Part shown: positions 1 to 12,953 of the stretch, piece by piece
How the letters are laid out: every line of letters begins with the position of its first letter
Numbering within the stretch: position 1 is the stretch's first letter
DNA from: Pholis gunnellus
Lineage: Eukaryota; Chordata; Actinopteri; Perciformes; Pholidae
Direction of reading: 5' to 3'
NCBI GenBank assembly: GCA_910591455.2
Contig: OU342817.1
Span: 16,357,915-16,421,914 of the forward strand
DNA length: 64,000 nt
Position numbers and translations under genes: made by a program
The notes under the pieces: generated by a model
Seen by the model: the letters and a program-made list of their open reading frames with translations, nothing else
Told to the model about the DNA's origin: nothing
Databases searched by the model: none

Positions 1-500
1 GACGATCGCAGGGGGTGAATCCTCTGCCCATTCAAAACAGCGCCCGGATCCTCCGGTGCCTCCTTCTAGAATCTCCTCAGCAGCCTGTATTTTTCGTGTC
101 TCTCTCTCTCTCTCTCTCTGGGTCTTTGGTCAGCCTACAGCATCCCTTTCCTTGGCGCATCCATACATGGAGAATCCGCCGGGGGGACGGAGAGGAGAGT
201 CAGCCTCAGCTTTAGCAGCGGAAGCGCTGGAGTGCGTCAATTAGACTATAGTGAGAGACAGGGAGGAGCGAGGAGCCGGATGGATAAACAGGAGGATGGG
301 TGCGGGACGCTCCAGCGGCCCTGTCTGTCCGTCAGTCAGTGTGAAACTATAGGGAAAATGGCGGTGCTGCTGTGCCAGGGATGCTGGGAGGCGGTGATGA
401 CATCAGCATCATCAGCAGCAGCAGCAGCAGGCGGCAGCCATGAAGCAGAGCGATGCAGCACAGAGACACAGCAGAGGGAGAGGCCAGCGATGGACCATAA
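1..500. promoter_or_regulatory. GC-rich CpG-island-like block, gene unassigned
   Basis: This block is clearly richer in G+C and CpG than the AT-rich DNA that follows. It carries a (TC)n run near 100-118, a short run of CAG triplets near 414-431 and several short open frames on both strands, none resembling a known protein. It looks like a promoter or noncoding first exon. In human the KIF1A promoter lies upstream of AGXT and is transcribed away from it, so a kif1a first exon on the minus strand running off the left edge is possible. That is synteny inference only; no kif1a coding sequence is visible. Confidence 0.35.
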
Positions 501-2840
501 TAAACATTAGAGAGACAAATATACTGAACTACATTTAGGCACCCCTTAACCAACTGTCTCCCACTTCCCCCCAGAGGTCCAAAAGCTCCAGGTGCTTTGT
601 GTCTTCATTCATTTTTGTGGTCATTTAGGTGCAAATTTTAACCACTAAAGTACAATAAGTAACTGTATGTAAACCCTATTATTAGGCTAGCAAATGTGGC
701 CATTCAGAATGATTGAGTCAATATCTAGTTTAAATATTTTAGCTCACATTCTGCTCACATGATGCATCATCCATGATTAAATTGTGTTTAGTTAATTTAC
801 TACAAACTAACACAAATTATGTTTTATTCCAGCGGTGATTGGACTGCACTAAATGAGGACATGAGGACAACAGGGTACAACATATGGCCACAGTGAATGT
901 TTAGCTTCAGCGCCCCTTAAAGGGTTTATCTGACCTACTAATTTAAAATTCAAAATTCAGAGAATATCTTTTAATTCCAAAAGCAGCACCAGCTGCTAGC
1001 AGCTAATGTTAATGATACTAACGGCGCTAACATTCTAAACAAAGGCAACAGTGCTGACAGAGATAACCGTGTTTACCTGCCGGGGGGAATCGGAGGGTGG
1101 GTACTAGCTCCAGTGATTACACCATCGGTCAGGACGGCCAGGACGGCCAGCTGTAAGCATGTTATGAGAGAGGTGCTTCAGATACTCTAGTACCAGTTCT
1201 AACAGTGCAGAGTAGCAGCTAAGAGCTAGCCAGTGGAGCATGCTCACATGCACTGAAAAACACACGCAACTGGCCAGCTATATAAACAAAGCACAAAGAC
1301 ACTGAGGTCAAACATACACAGAAAAGGAGGCACTTCATTCTCTGCTGAGGACAACATTACGGACTACATCTTAACACAACAAAAAGCATAGTTTTTTGCT
1401 GCCTTGTCTGAATATTAAATAGAAAACATTTAATGACACATGAATAAATAAGATGAAGATGCCCTTTCTTAGTTCAACCCAAAAGTGTGGACGTTTAATT
1501 GAGATCTTACTATTGGTTTAACTGTTCAAGATAATATAAGAAACTTTAATTTAGCATTGATTTTGGCGATTCCTGTGGACAGAAATAGTAGTGTTTCCAT
1601 GGACCAGAGTCCCTCTAAAAAAACTCTAATTTTACTACAGCAGGGTCTGACAGTCTACTCAGATCAGTCCTGGTTCTGGTTCTACCCTCTGCTAAAACCT
1701 GCATGGTGTCATCTGAAGAATCCGACCTTGTGGCACCGATGATAAGCATTAAGAATAACTATAGCCCATCTTCTCTCTGATGGTGTCTTTTACTTATGAA
1801 AGTTATGCATCAGTATTATATTGAGACTGTTTCATAACCAGTTAAAAGTTCCTCACAGTTACTTTAAGTATCATCATAATCCAGAATGATAATCCATACA
1901 GACTGTCCTTTTCTAAAGCATCTATAGTGACAACAGTCAAACACTTACTAATTGGTTTAACGATTACAAAGTATGAAGACTTTCAAACTACATACTTGGT
2001 GTTTAATATTTAAAAAACATGATTTTGGATGACTGGATGTTATTGGATTATTTAAATTCATCCACTGTGTGTCTTATTTATATTTGAAAAATCCGGATTT
2101 GAATTAAAAATAGAAGCATAATTCTGTCATTTAAATTAGGATGAGATTGTTTCAATTGGCCATGGTCTTGTACATAACATCCCATTTTGAAGTTTGGACT
2201 GAATGTTTATGGCGTCACTCTATGATCACTATTGACAGACCGCTTTACGAAGCCCTCTGTGGATGAATTTGAACAAGCCTCTCTGTTTCTATCTGTCCCT
2301 TCCAGCTCCTCCTCCTGCTCTGTTTGGGTAGATTCTGAGTGTTCAGTCCAGTGCAAAGGCCAGTATGAGGACAACAGCAAGTCCCATTTATTTACCACTG
2401 GTATAATTATTTACAGAGCCAGACTCAGAGAGGGGCACCTTCTAGTGATCCTGCTAGCTGTGACACAGCAGTTGGAAACAGGCCGCAATATGAGAGATAT
2501 TCTACTCAGTTACTACTAGGCAAAGTTTCCCGGTCAGATTGTAGGGGTGTTCATAAAATGAAGGAAAATAACCCTTGATCATAATATATCTTTGTTAATG
2601 TAAATGTTTGACCTGAATGGTCATTTTGACCTCTGTAACATCGCTAAAAACAGGATTTATTCTACTTTAATAACTTTTCCTTCATTCACAGAACAATTGG
2701 CTGATGTTAATGTTTACGTGATGTTAAGTGTGGTGTCAGATTTCGAATAAAACTTAAGAAAATATCATTCTTTTGTTTATTTGGTGACCCAAAATCATTT
2801 GCACGTCCAGCAGAAGTCACCATTCATTTTTTTTTACCAT

Positions 2841-2900
2841 GTAAAGTGCCCTTGAGTCCCTTTTAAAGTGCTATACAAATAAAATGTATTATTATTATTG
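2841..2900 (+). repeat. L2-like retroposon 3' tail
   Basis: A short segment runs from GTAAAGTGCCCTTGAG through a GCTATACAAATAAAATG block into an ATT trinucleotide run. This is the 3' end pattern of L2-clade LINEs and related SINEs of fish. A second copy of the same tail lies inverted at 28268-28318, which supports the repeat assignment from within the window. The body of the element is not recognisable upstream, so this is a severely 5'-truncated copy. Confidence 0.55.
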
Positions 2901-3543
2901 AGGTTATAAAATTACTTCTGCTCCCTCTTCCCTGCTATGTTTTGAGAATTACGAGCCACAACAGCATTAATAATATGGCCTCCCCACTGGGGTTGGACAG
3001 CTCTGCACACACACTCAAACAAATCTGGAGTGATATAATCTTGGCAGAGCAGATCAAAATAAAGATGTGTCACCCAAAACAGAATGAGGACAAAGTACAT
3101 TACAATTTCATCACTTAGAAGTGGTCAGAGATTGACAACATGGTCTTTTTTCAAGGTGTTTTTCGGCAATGTGCATATTTCACACAAGTCCTACCAAACC
3201 GTGTGAAAAATGTCTTTCTTTCACACTTTGCACAAATACAATCCAATTTGAGATCCACACCGACATCCTGTGAGCTGTCAGTCTCAGCTGGGGCTAGACA
3301 CAATCTGTATTTCTAAACAATGGATAATTTAATCAAAAATGTTCTATTCCTAATCTGTGAGCCCACTGTGTTATCAAGCATTTCATTTGAAAAACATCTG
3401 AAACAAGAAAACACAACAAACAGAACAGAGTTGGATATTACCAAAATTCTATTAAATCTTACTTTACAAGAAACGCTGATTATGCACACTAGAAAATAAA
3501 ACAGCCATTTCGCTAGTGTGCCGTGATGTGTGTATTGGTGGCT

Positions 3544-3546
<3 letters not shown>

Positions 3547-3587
<41 letters not shown>

Positions 3588-3600
3588 CTGCCCCCCCCCC
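3547..3600 (+). repeat. (TG)n microsatellite followed by a C-run
   Basis: An uninterrupted TG dinucleotide tract of about 40 bases is followed, after a few bases, by a run of ten or more C. It lies in intergenic DNA about 700 bases before the agxt start. Open frames reading Cys-Val repeats here are artefacts of the repeat. Confidence 0.95.
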
Positions 3601-4292
3601 TCCTCAAAGAGAGCAGATTGGCTCTCTGAGGAGACTCCTCTTTACAAACGCAAAGCTGCGGTTACTGAAGGGACAGACAAAATCAACAAGCCACCTGCAA
3701 ACTGACCTAAACCGGTTCTAAGCTGCCATGTGAGGGCACTTTTACGTAAGAGTCAAGTGCTATGAATCCAAACCATGAGTCACAAAAACAGTGGTGGATC
3801 CAAACCGTAACAAAAGAACCAACACTGATGACTCTTTTTGTTGGCGAGACTTTTCTTAAATTCAAACACTGGCCTGGGAAACGTTTAAAAAAAAACTTAC
3901 ACACACACGTGACATTTGAAGTGTGGAAACTTTTTGGGCTGGATAATGAAATAATTAACCATGATTTGTAGCTATTGTATGTTTCCACATGCTGTCTCCT
4001 AAACGGGAAACAAGGCAAACCTGCTCAAGATATTTAAGTGTCTTCTAGTTTTAAAAGTTAAACTTTAGTGCTATTTGCATAAGTTAACCACAAATGTACA
4101 ATATAACTCACACTTTTTGTATTTCTTATATGATTTGCCATTTGTGTCCCTTATTACCAACCCTGAAGTCAAGGGTTGGCTGTCAGGCACACCGCCCCGT
4201 GGCCAACAGGTCAAAGATCTGTTTGTTTTTAAACATTCACCAAAAACCTACAGTCAGGTTCAGTCTCTCTCGGAACGACGACACCAGGAGTG

Positions 4293-7200
4293 ATGCAGCG
4301 GGCTTTGTTCAGCCGGAGCGTGCTGCTCGCCCAGCAGGCAGCAGTGGCCCTCGACAGTCCGCTGTCCACGAGGAGCGCGCCTCTTCTGCAGCGGCTGGAC
4401 CGCTCCATGTCCTCGGTCACCATCCCGCCGCCAGCATGCATGCTCCGGCCGCTGGAAGTGCCACAGCGTTACCTGTTCGGACCGGGACCCTCAAACGTTC
4501 CTCCACGTATCTTAGCTGCACAGGGCAGGCCGATAATTGGTCACGTGCATCCAGAAATGTATGAGGTAAACGCTTTGTTTGATCCTCAGACCCAGAAAGA
4601 CTGAGTTATATTATATATAAAATTATAAGTAGGCATAGTTTAAGGTGGAAATAAGCATATTTACTCACATACTGAACATGAGTACAATTTGGAATCGCGT
4701 GTGCGTTTTGTGCACATGGGAGAAGTTTGCCTTCAGGGTCTTTCTGACAGAAATCTCCTCAACAAATCTCCTTGGCTAGGTTTAGGAGCAGACGTGGTTT
4801 GGGTTAAAATACTTGGAAAACATAATTATCAGGCTACTTTTATTGCTACATTTAATATTGTGGTATTTGCATTTTGGTAAGATGTGTTGAATATTTTTTT
4901 CACCACTCAAATGTCGGTTTTATCAGATTAAATTCAATTTGAAAGTTTTGGTACACCAATTATTCATATTAACTTTTTTTTCCAGATTTCATGAATAGAC
5001 TAAATCAATATTTGCATGGGATCAAGGACCAACAGTTTGTGCGTAATTGCGCATGCTGTACACACTTAACTGAAATCACTGAAAGCCATTGGTGACAATA
5101 CCGTCACAGATTAAGCTAAACATTGTGTTTCTTAGATCATGAATGACATCAAGCGAGGGATCCAGTACATCTTTCAGACAGAGAACAACATGACCATAGC
5201 TATGAGTGGCTCCGGGCACGCGGCCATGGAGTGTGCGGTGTTCAATACGGTGGAGCCCGGCGAGAGCGTGCTTGTTGCCATTAACGGAATCTGGGGAGAG
5301 CGCGTAGCAGAAATTGCCGAAAGAATGGGTACGTCCTTACGCACGTTTTTACGCAGGTATCCATTGGGTCTCCAAAGAAGATGCACGGCTAAATTTACAT
5401 TGATTGTGTATTCTCTGACTGTCTATCTGTCTGTCTGTAGGTGCCAATGTACATAGAATTGTAAAACAACCTGGAGGATATTTCAGCAATAAGGAAATTG
5501 AACAGGTAGGTTCCTGGTCTCTGTAGCAGCCCATAACTTACTAAAGCTAAACATTCAATCAGCCCACATTTGTAATTAAACCCTTTTTTTTTAAACCTAT
5601 TTTTCTAGGCCGTAGAGAAACACAAGCCTGTCCTGTTTTTCCTGACACATGGAGAGTCCTCCGCTGGCCTCTGTCACCCAGTAGACGGCATCGGAGACAT
5701 CTGCAGAAAGTGAGCCTCCCAATGTACCCGCCTCAAACACATGCGTACAAAACGGTTTCATGTAACTACCAAATATCATGTCATGTTCCTCACTGTTGTC
5801 ATATCTCCGGCAGACATAACTGCCTCTTCCTGGTTGACACGGTTGCATCTCTTGGTGCAGCCCCCATTTTTATGGACAAGCAAAGTAAGGCAATGATTAG
5901 CACTGGATTCACGTTCTGTTACAAGCTGCCATGTGCTTGCGTGTGTGACATCACCTGTCTTTCATTGTGCTCCCAGATATCGACATCCTGTACACTGGCT
6001 CTCAGAAGGCTCTGAATGCGCCTCCTGGCACAGCACCCATCTCCTTCAACGAGAGAGCTTGGTGAGGAGGGAACTTCTGCATGCATGTTTCCATGAGTCC
6101 TTACAACTGCATACAAAAAATGACATCAAGCCAGCATCTCTTTGACTCTCTGTTACTCCCTCACAGCCACAAGATGTTTAACAGGAAAACAAAGCCAGTA
6201 TCCTACCTCTTTGATATGACACATTTGTCCAACTACTGGGGTTGTGATGGCCAACCTGCCAGACTGTGAGTCCAATACAGCCAACTGATTACATCCTCGT
6301 TCTCTTTACCACATAAACCGTACCTTAACTAGAATGGCAGACCAACAAATATTAGATTTTTAGATTATTTATTATTGGAAATGTTATAATTATACATTTT
6401 TTATTTGTGGGGTGTCATTGTGGGTTTTAGGTACCACCACACTGGTCCAGTGTCTGGATTCTTTGCCCTGAGAGAGAGTCTGGCAATTGTTGCTGAGAAG
6501 GTAAAAGATCATTTCACCACTTTTTGTAGTTACATTACTGAAATACAATCTCAACTTGTAGAGTAACTATAATATACAAATTCTGGGCCGTGCCGGGGAC
6601 CCAACAATTTTTACTTTAATAATGCTGATCACTTTTGGCAGCAATATATCGACTTCTTTGTCCAACATATCATTACATCTCAAGAGAGGAAGAAGCAGTG
6701 TTTTCATTTTGCCAGAAAATGGACATAGCTCTTTGATTTCGCCTCTAATAGTGCAGCAGTTTTTCCTTGGCAGTGTTGGTATTGTCCCCCTGTTGACTTC
6801 TTGTCTGATTCTCACATAACTTCGTCGATCTTTGTCTCCCTCTAGGGGCTGGAGGAGTCCTGGAAGAAACACAAGGAGGTGGCATCCTACCTGTACAGAG
6901 GACTGGAGGACTTGGGCCTCAAGCTCTTCATTGCTGACAGGGTAAACACAAAAAGCGCAGGCTGGGCGTTTTGTACAGCAGGACAACAAAGAGCGTATCC
7001 GCAAGGAGACAAAACAAAAAGAATAAACGACACTGAACAAGAATTTGTTGCATATAACATACAAATAATCAGTGTTACATGTCTTTAGCCGGGTATAGCA
7101 TATCTGTTAGAAACAGAAGTGTCTGTGTTGTACTATCAGACAGCACCGTGTTGCCCTGTTAAGACCACTCATTTTGAAATGTCCTGCAGGACTTGAGGCT

Positions 7201-7861
7201 TCCCTCCGTCACCACCATCGCCATTCCTGACGGCTACAACTGGAGGGAGTTGCTGGCCTACATCGTGAAAAACCACCAGATGGAGATGACCGGAGGCCTG
7301 GGCCCTTCCATCGGCATGGTGGGTTGCTGCTACTCCACTGTGTATATAAACTATGGTTTTAGCACTGTGGTCATGGTCATCAGCTCTTTATGCTAGATAT
7401 TCTAGATGTGGCCATCGGCCTCAGCATCTTCGCAGCAGAAGGTTATGTTTTAAAAATTAAATGATTTCCCCTAAAATAAACACTTAGCAAAGAGAAAATG
7501 TCCTGGATGGAATAATGTGTTTCCATAAGAAGCAATGGTCATCTTCATTCCCGCTATACCAATTCACATCTTGACTTAAACTAACTAAATAATCCAGACG
7601 TCATTTCACATATTGTCTTAAATTAACTAATTTAACTATATCAAATAGGCAAGGGCCATGTCATCGGCAGGGTGTCTTAACAGCTCTCTGCATCTTGCCG
7701 ACGAGTCACTGCTGGCTCTGACGCACTGCACTTTCCACCTCTCTTTTCATTAGGTGATAAGGATCGGATTGATGGGATACAACTGCGAGAAGACTAATGC
7801 GGACATGGCACTGCATGCCCTGGCAGACGCTCTCAAGAACTGCAAAAAGAGCAAGGTTTAA
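4293..7861 (+). CDS. agxt: Alanine-glyoxylate (serine-pyruvate) aminotransferase
   Basis: Eleven exons: 4293-4565, 5136-5328, 5441-5505, 5609-5709, 5814-5884, 5977-6061, 6167-6265, 6431-6500, 6846-6941, 7190-7318, 7754-7861. They encode 429 residues, and the frame is kept at every GT-AG junction. The enzyme transaminates glyoxylate to glycine with alanine (or serine) as amino donor, using PLP. Visible landmarks are the SGSGHAAME cofactor segment, Asp219 in LVDTVASLG and the Schiff-base Lys245 in [11 protein letters not shown]. Human AGXT has 392 residues and also 11 exons. The extra length is an N-terminal leader of 38 residues rich in Arg, Leu, Ala and Ser with almost no acidic residues, typical of mitochondrial import. 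An internal Met39 (MSSVTIPPP) would give a 391-residue form of human size. The C-terminus is KKSKV, a poor peroxisomal PTS1. Identity is certain; which fish paralogue this is cannot be told. Confidence 0.97.
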
Positions 7862-8098
7862 GAGACCAGATCCCCTGGCGACACGCTCTGTACTCATTCA
7901 TGAGGGAATAAAAAGTTAATATTCAGTGTCCTCACATGATGGATATCTGGAACAGTGCAAACAAGTTAAGGATTTGTTTCTGTGCTTTTGACTCTAGAGA
8001 TTATATAAAACCTAAAACCGTGTGCTTTTCTTGAAGTAGGATAGTTCTGAAATCAGGGAGCTGATCTATGCTCCATGCTGAGGCTGCTGAAAGATGTC

Positions 8099-8104
8099 AA
8101 TAAA
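8099..8104 (+). terminator. agxt: agxt polyadenylation signal
   Basis: A canonical AATAAA lies 238 bases after the agxt stop codon, followed by GT/T-rich sequence. It is the natural 3' end of agxt. The next gene's promoter motif begins only about 100 bases further on. Confidence 0.75.
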
Positions 8105-8207
8105 GTGTGCTTTGATTTATCAAACACTCCTCCTGCCTCATTGTGTGATAACAGTAAGAAGGGATTTCAGAAATAGCTCAAAAAGTCTGTAAACGTGCAC
8201 AGTCTGA

Positions 8208-8227
8208 ACTACATTTCCCAAGATTCC
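8208..8227 (+). promoter_or_regulatory. ZNF143/Staf-type motif in the nitrobindin gene promoter
   Basis: ACTACATTTCCCAAGATTCC closely matches the ACTACAATTCCCAGAATGC-type site bound by ZNF143 (Staf), a frequent element of housekeeping promoters. It lies 155 bases before the start codon of the downstream nitrobindin-domain gene. A related motif precedes ubxn7 at 49940. Binding is inferred from the motif only. Confidence 0.5.
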
Positions 8228-8362
8228 CTACTGTGATGGCCGTATACAAAACGACGTCACATTAGCTCAACACTGACGCAGATGAACTGTTCATTTTCGT
8301 GTCATTTAATCTCTGTTTGATTTCATGCATTCATCCTCGCTTGCCTGCAGTTTGGTTTATTA

Positions 8363-11300
8363 ATGGCGTGTCCCTTCAGTCACACAGGTAGGGTGGTGTT
8401 TACATTTTAAATTACAAGCACAAACGTAGTCAATGTCAACTGTTCTAGCTACAATGTCGCAGTGACCACAGGCTCACTCACACTAACTTTACTCGTAAAT
8501 AATGCGGTAGCTTTATTTCATTTACTGAAATGATTATTATACATCCATGTTTATGCATCCAACTGAAGCCGCCCGTTGAAGTCTATGCCGTTCGAAGATG
8601 TATTAGCTCAGTCTGACAAACCCGAATTAACATTACGGATATTCCCAAAATCATAGTGATTACATTATGACGTGCCAGAACTGCAGCTTCCGTGATAAAC
8701 ACATTGCAGCCACCAGAGATTGAGCCGTGTGTATGTATGTTATGACTTTTAAGTTTAAATGTTAAAGAGTGCTGCGTTTGTTTGTGATCGATACTGAAAT
8801 GTGGCCGCGATAACTGCGGCTTGTTGGCACAGATCTCTGTATTTATACGAGTGCGATGAAAAACAGTCACCTTGTTACTTATATGCGGAGTCGTCTTCTT
8901 CCGGTTTCTGCCAAATGTTCGACCAAACCGTGACTTTACTGCCACCCACTGTCAAAAGTAGAGAGAAGCAACCCTCAGTGCGTTCTGATTTAAACTCTCT
9001 CACGCCTCCATTCACCCTTTCCTCCGCTCCCTGCTGTTTCAACACAGTGTATGTAGAACAGAGATGCTTTACTGGAATACACTTACATTTATGTTTGCCG
9101 AAGTGAAATATATGAAGCGTTAACACACAGTTTATTTTTCCTTTTTAGTGAAGAATACGTTTCTTAATTGTGAGGCAATATTTAGTAATAATATTGAATG
9201 ATAATCGTAAACTTGATTTATGGAGCACATTTCATGCAACACAAAGGGATTTTCATAAAAGTAAATGATAAACTCTGATAACTGTGATATTTACAGTCAC
9301 ACTTTATTCAGAATACAATAAGATCAAATTAAAAGAAAAGATGAGATAAAAGATGAGATAAAAAAAAAAGTTTTAATGAAAAAATGAAAGAATGTGTGAT
9401 TTAAACAGAAATATATTATTCAATTCACAAATGTGCCTCAGATTTGCAATCTGTACACATGACATCCTCTGTCCTCCCCCCAAAAAACCTTTAATGGGAA
9501 AAAAAGTTTTGCCCAAAGAATTTTTTCCCAAAGAAGAAAAGCTTTTTTTGACATGTCACAGTTGGAAAAAACAGAGGTGTAAATAATCAAATGAATGTGG
9601 CTTAACTCCATTTAGCTGCTTCAGTTTCAAGGTCCTGGTATTGTGTGCGCTGACTCGCTGACATGACTTACTGGGACACTTGATTAGAACAGAGCCATTG
9701 TTAATGAATAACACTTATTGGTTGATTTAGAGAAATGCTTTTTAAATTGAAAAGTTCACTATTGTCCACTTTTACACTATTATTAGTATATAGATATATA
9801 TATATATTTATTTGTATCAATATTTATTCCAAAATATATAAAATGATCTCTTCTTTATTACTACATTCAAACTTCCTGTTAATGTTGAGTAATATCAGTG
9901 TATTTGAATCAAATCACATTTTTGGTATCACCCATCATCCCCTCGTGTTAAAGTACAGCATAAACTGTTTGTGTTTTTTAGCATCAGCGGATCTGAACCC
10001 AGCCCTCCTCCCTCTCGACTGGCTGCTGGGTACCTGGGAGTCGGATGAACCCGGAGAGGGCTGTTTTACTAACATCAAACCTTTCCACTACACAGAGACA
10101 CTGACCTTCAGCCATGTGGGACAACCAGTCATCAACTTCACGTAGGTTATTTTGTGAGCAATCAGACTTCGAAGATTAACACCGGGCTGAAAAAACTGTG
10201 TTTGAAAGTTTCACACCTGATTTACCTCTGTCCTATGCCGAGCGCCACTGATGGCTAAAATACCAGATCAACCAGCCCATCGGTAGGAGAAGTGCACCAT
10301 CAATCTTCAGCTGATTCCTCGCTGTTACTGTGTTTGACAGGTTCAACGCCTTCCATGCAGAGACCAAGAAGCCTCTGCACAGGGAGTGTGGCTTCATTCG
10401 AATGCAGCCGGGAGCCAACAGAGTGGCGTTCATCATCGCACAGAACTCCGGTAGTTACATACACTTATGCTGGCGGTACCCTCGTTTCTGATGACCAGGA
10501 TCCTGCTCGTATTTTGCAATTTAAAAAAAAGAATCATTCCAGATGTGGAGAGGCTGGGTGTTTAGGTTTTTATGAGGGAAGCAGACACTTAATGTGGATA
10601 TAAAAAATGTATCTCGCAATGGAATCTGGCGTTCATTATATTAGACGCGACTCAGGGCCATAGTGATATTCCAGGCACGATGCAGAAACATGATTACTTG
10701 GCAAATACACACCTCTTTATGTCTGTGTGTGTTATTTTTTAGCTGTTTTGCGTTAGGTAATACATTATTTACACTTTTTAAAAACCATTTCCGATAAACA
10801 ATTAAGACCTTATTCCTTATAAAAAATATAGATAATCCGTATGAAATTAAATTGGTATTAAATTGTGTACACACGTGTATGATGGCTAACTCGCTTGTAT
10901 ACACAAACGCGCACACGCTCCCTGTTCATGTTCTGAGTCCGGTGTGTCTTTGTGTGCAGGTCTGGTGGAGATTGAGGAGGGAGAGCTGACGGCGCAGCAG
11001 CTGAACCTGCAGAGCCAGACGCTGGCCAGAGTCTCTTTTGCCAGAGAGCCGCATGTACAAAAGGTAAAACTGTAATCTGATAATGCATCATGCGCTCATT
11101 GTTGGTATTTGTTACTGAATTGATTCGCTAAAATCAAATCCGCGTAACAACGCTGCCCACACAGTCCCACAGAGCGCGAACGGAACTTACTTTAATCAAC
11201 GAAATGTTTTCTGCTCCTTTTGTGTCGGTGACCTCGCCTGCTCTCTCCCATCTTTCAGATTTCTCGAGTGATTCAGCTCCGACCAGATGGGAGGCTGGAG

Positions 11301-11384
11301 CAGACGGTTTCCATGGCAACAGACAACCAACCACTGATGCAGCACTTGCACATCACCTACCGTCGGCAGGCTTCCTGTACTTAG
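8363..11384 (+). CDS. thap4: Nitrobindin-domain protein (THAP4 C-terminal type)
   Basis: Five exons (8363-8387, 9982-10141, 10341-10450, 10960-11063, 11259-11384) give 174 residues in one unbroken frame. Exon 1 codes only for MACPFSHT plus one base. The rest is a full THAP4/nitrobindin beta-barrel: LLGTWESDEPGEG near residue 23, SHVGQPVINF, HRECGFIRM, FAREPHV and the C-terminal QHLHITY, which holds the His pair that includes the expected proximal haem ligand. Family members bind ferric haem, react with NO and isomerise peroxynitrite to nitrate. Human THAP4 joins this domain to an N-terminal THAP zinc finger. No THAP C2CH motif is visible between agxt and this gene, so the locus encodes the haem domain alone, or an upstream exon was missed. 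It sits beside bok, as human THAP4 does beside BOK, which supports orthology. Confidence 0.88.
8388..9981 (+). other. Intron 1 of the nitrobindin gene
   Basis: A 1.6 kb AT-rich intron separates the 25-base first coding exon (donor GTAGGG) from exon 2 (acceptor TTTTTTAG). I see no THAP-finger exon or other coding segment inside. The open frames present have no recognisable family character. Confidence 0.6.
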
Positions 11385-12895
11385 GAGTACTTTGGTCAGG
11401 AAAGATAAATCAGGGTTTAGTCAGATAATCGTATAAACAGTTTGAGTTATGGCATTGATACAATACATACAGTCATAACTGGGCGTTGTTTAATGCACTA
11501 CAGATGTAGATTTAATGTTACCGTCAAAGTTAAAAGGGCCCTGTGGAGTTTGTCGCAAACAAAGAAAAGTTATTTTTGCTTTCAGCTTTAAACCTGAATG
11601 TTCACATCCATGTTTACAAGCAAACAAGTCTTCTTCTTCTCGGCCTTTGCGGACATATTTCATATGTTGGTGTTTTACCACCACCCATCTGTCAAAGGAA
11701 CAGAGTGAAACTACCACTAGAGGTCTAAAACTCCACCGCAAACCTTTAATCTATTCATATTGCTTTAGTATGGGTGCTCGCTTTATCTTAATATGTATGG
11801 TCTGGATATTTATTCTTGGAGCTGTAAAGCTTATAAAGCACTGATGAATTAATGTTAAGTACAGTGTCCTCTTATCTCGAACATTCATTGCACTATTTGA
11901 AGATTGAAAGCTCAATTAACTGCTGTCCTACTGGGGTCAATGAACTGTGTTTTCTGTGTAAATTCTACAGAGAGTTCTTATGCTGGGTGTTAAAACGTTT
12001 TCATCATGTGTCTCCGCAGAATGTCCACGGTTGGTTTAAGTTGCTCAGTAGAGTGGTTCCTATACATGTACTTATACAGGCTGCAATAAGAGAAATTAAA
12101 GTTATTTCACCTATTTTGGTTTTTAATTTGTCTCCATCCATTTTAATGTTTAAGCTTCCTGTTCTGTCCCTATGGATTTATGTATGCGTCATCAACATGA
12201 ATGATGTTATTGATGCTCTTTGGCATGACAGTGTTACAGCATCAAGTCTATGAGAGGTTAGAGGTATGACATGCAAAAGAGCTCCACTTTAAACCCCTGT
12301 GTCAGATCAGTGGGATTAAACATGAAAGAATCAGCACAATAAGTATACGTGAAGGTTTTAGGTTTATTAAGGATGTAAAAAAAACAAAAAACATTCAGAC
12401 ACACATTAATAAATTAACACTGAAAGTGACAACCATCAACCATACCACACAATCATCCCGAAGAGCTGTTGTCTTTATACTGCAGTGGCTTCAATTGTTA
12501 AAGTCATAATCAAAATAAAAACGATTTTTAAAAAGTCATGGATAAAAATATTTACAGATTTAAAAAAAAAAAAAGGAAATACATTTCACCAAACTGATGT
12601 GGATGCAGTTGGTACCAGTCATCTTTGGCCAAAAATGAGACCCAACACTTCTTGGTCAATGGTCTCTAAAATTGCAGCAGAAAGTTGAATCATATTCTGG
12701 AAGAGACGCTGCTTGTGCTGTCATGGTGAAGTACAATCGTGTAAATCACCATGTGATAGCAGTCCTTTTCAGATTTAGAAAACTCAAAGAGACCCAGCCA
12801 GCTGAGCATCAATTTTCACTTTCATTATTCCTTCAGGAATATTTACTGAGACGAACATCAAATCAGTTTATCTCAAGAGTGCAACCTGAAAACCA

Positions 12896-12953
<58 letters not shown>

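Larger units (their letters stand above)
501..4292. other. Intergenic region upstream of agxt
   Basis: AT-rich DNA with no coding exon that I can support. It holds an L2-like repeat tail (2841-2900), a (TG)n tract (3547-3587) and a small direct repeat of GGACGGCCA near 1132-1150. The agxt promoter should lie in the last few hundred bases. I see no clear TATA box there. Confidence 0.5.

Noticed and set aside
232..553. Open frames of 92 and 68 codons in the GC-rich left block
   Set aside because: No family resemblance. The Ala and Leu runs come from the CAG repeat, and the block is better explained as promoter or UTR.
11308..11321. Perfect RFX X-box palindrome GTTTCCATGGCAAC in nitrobindin exon 5
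   Set aside because: It encodes the conserved peptide TVSMAT, so the match is most simply a product of coding constraint.
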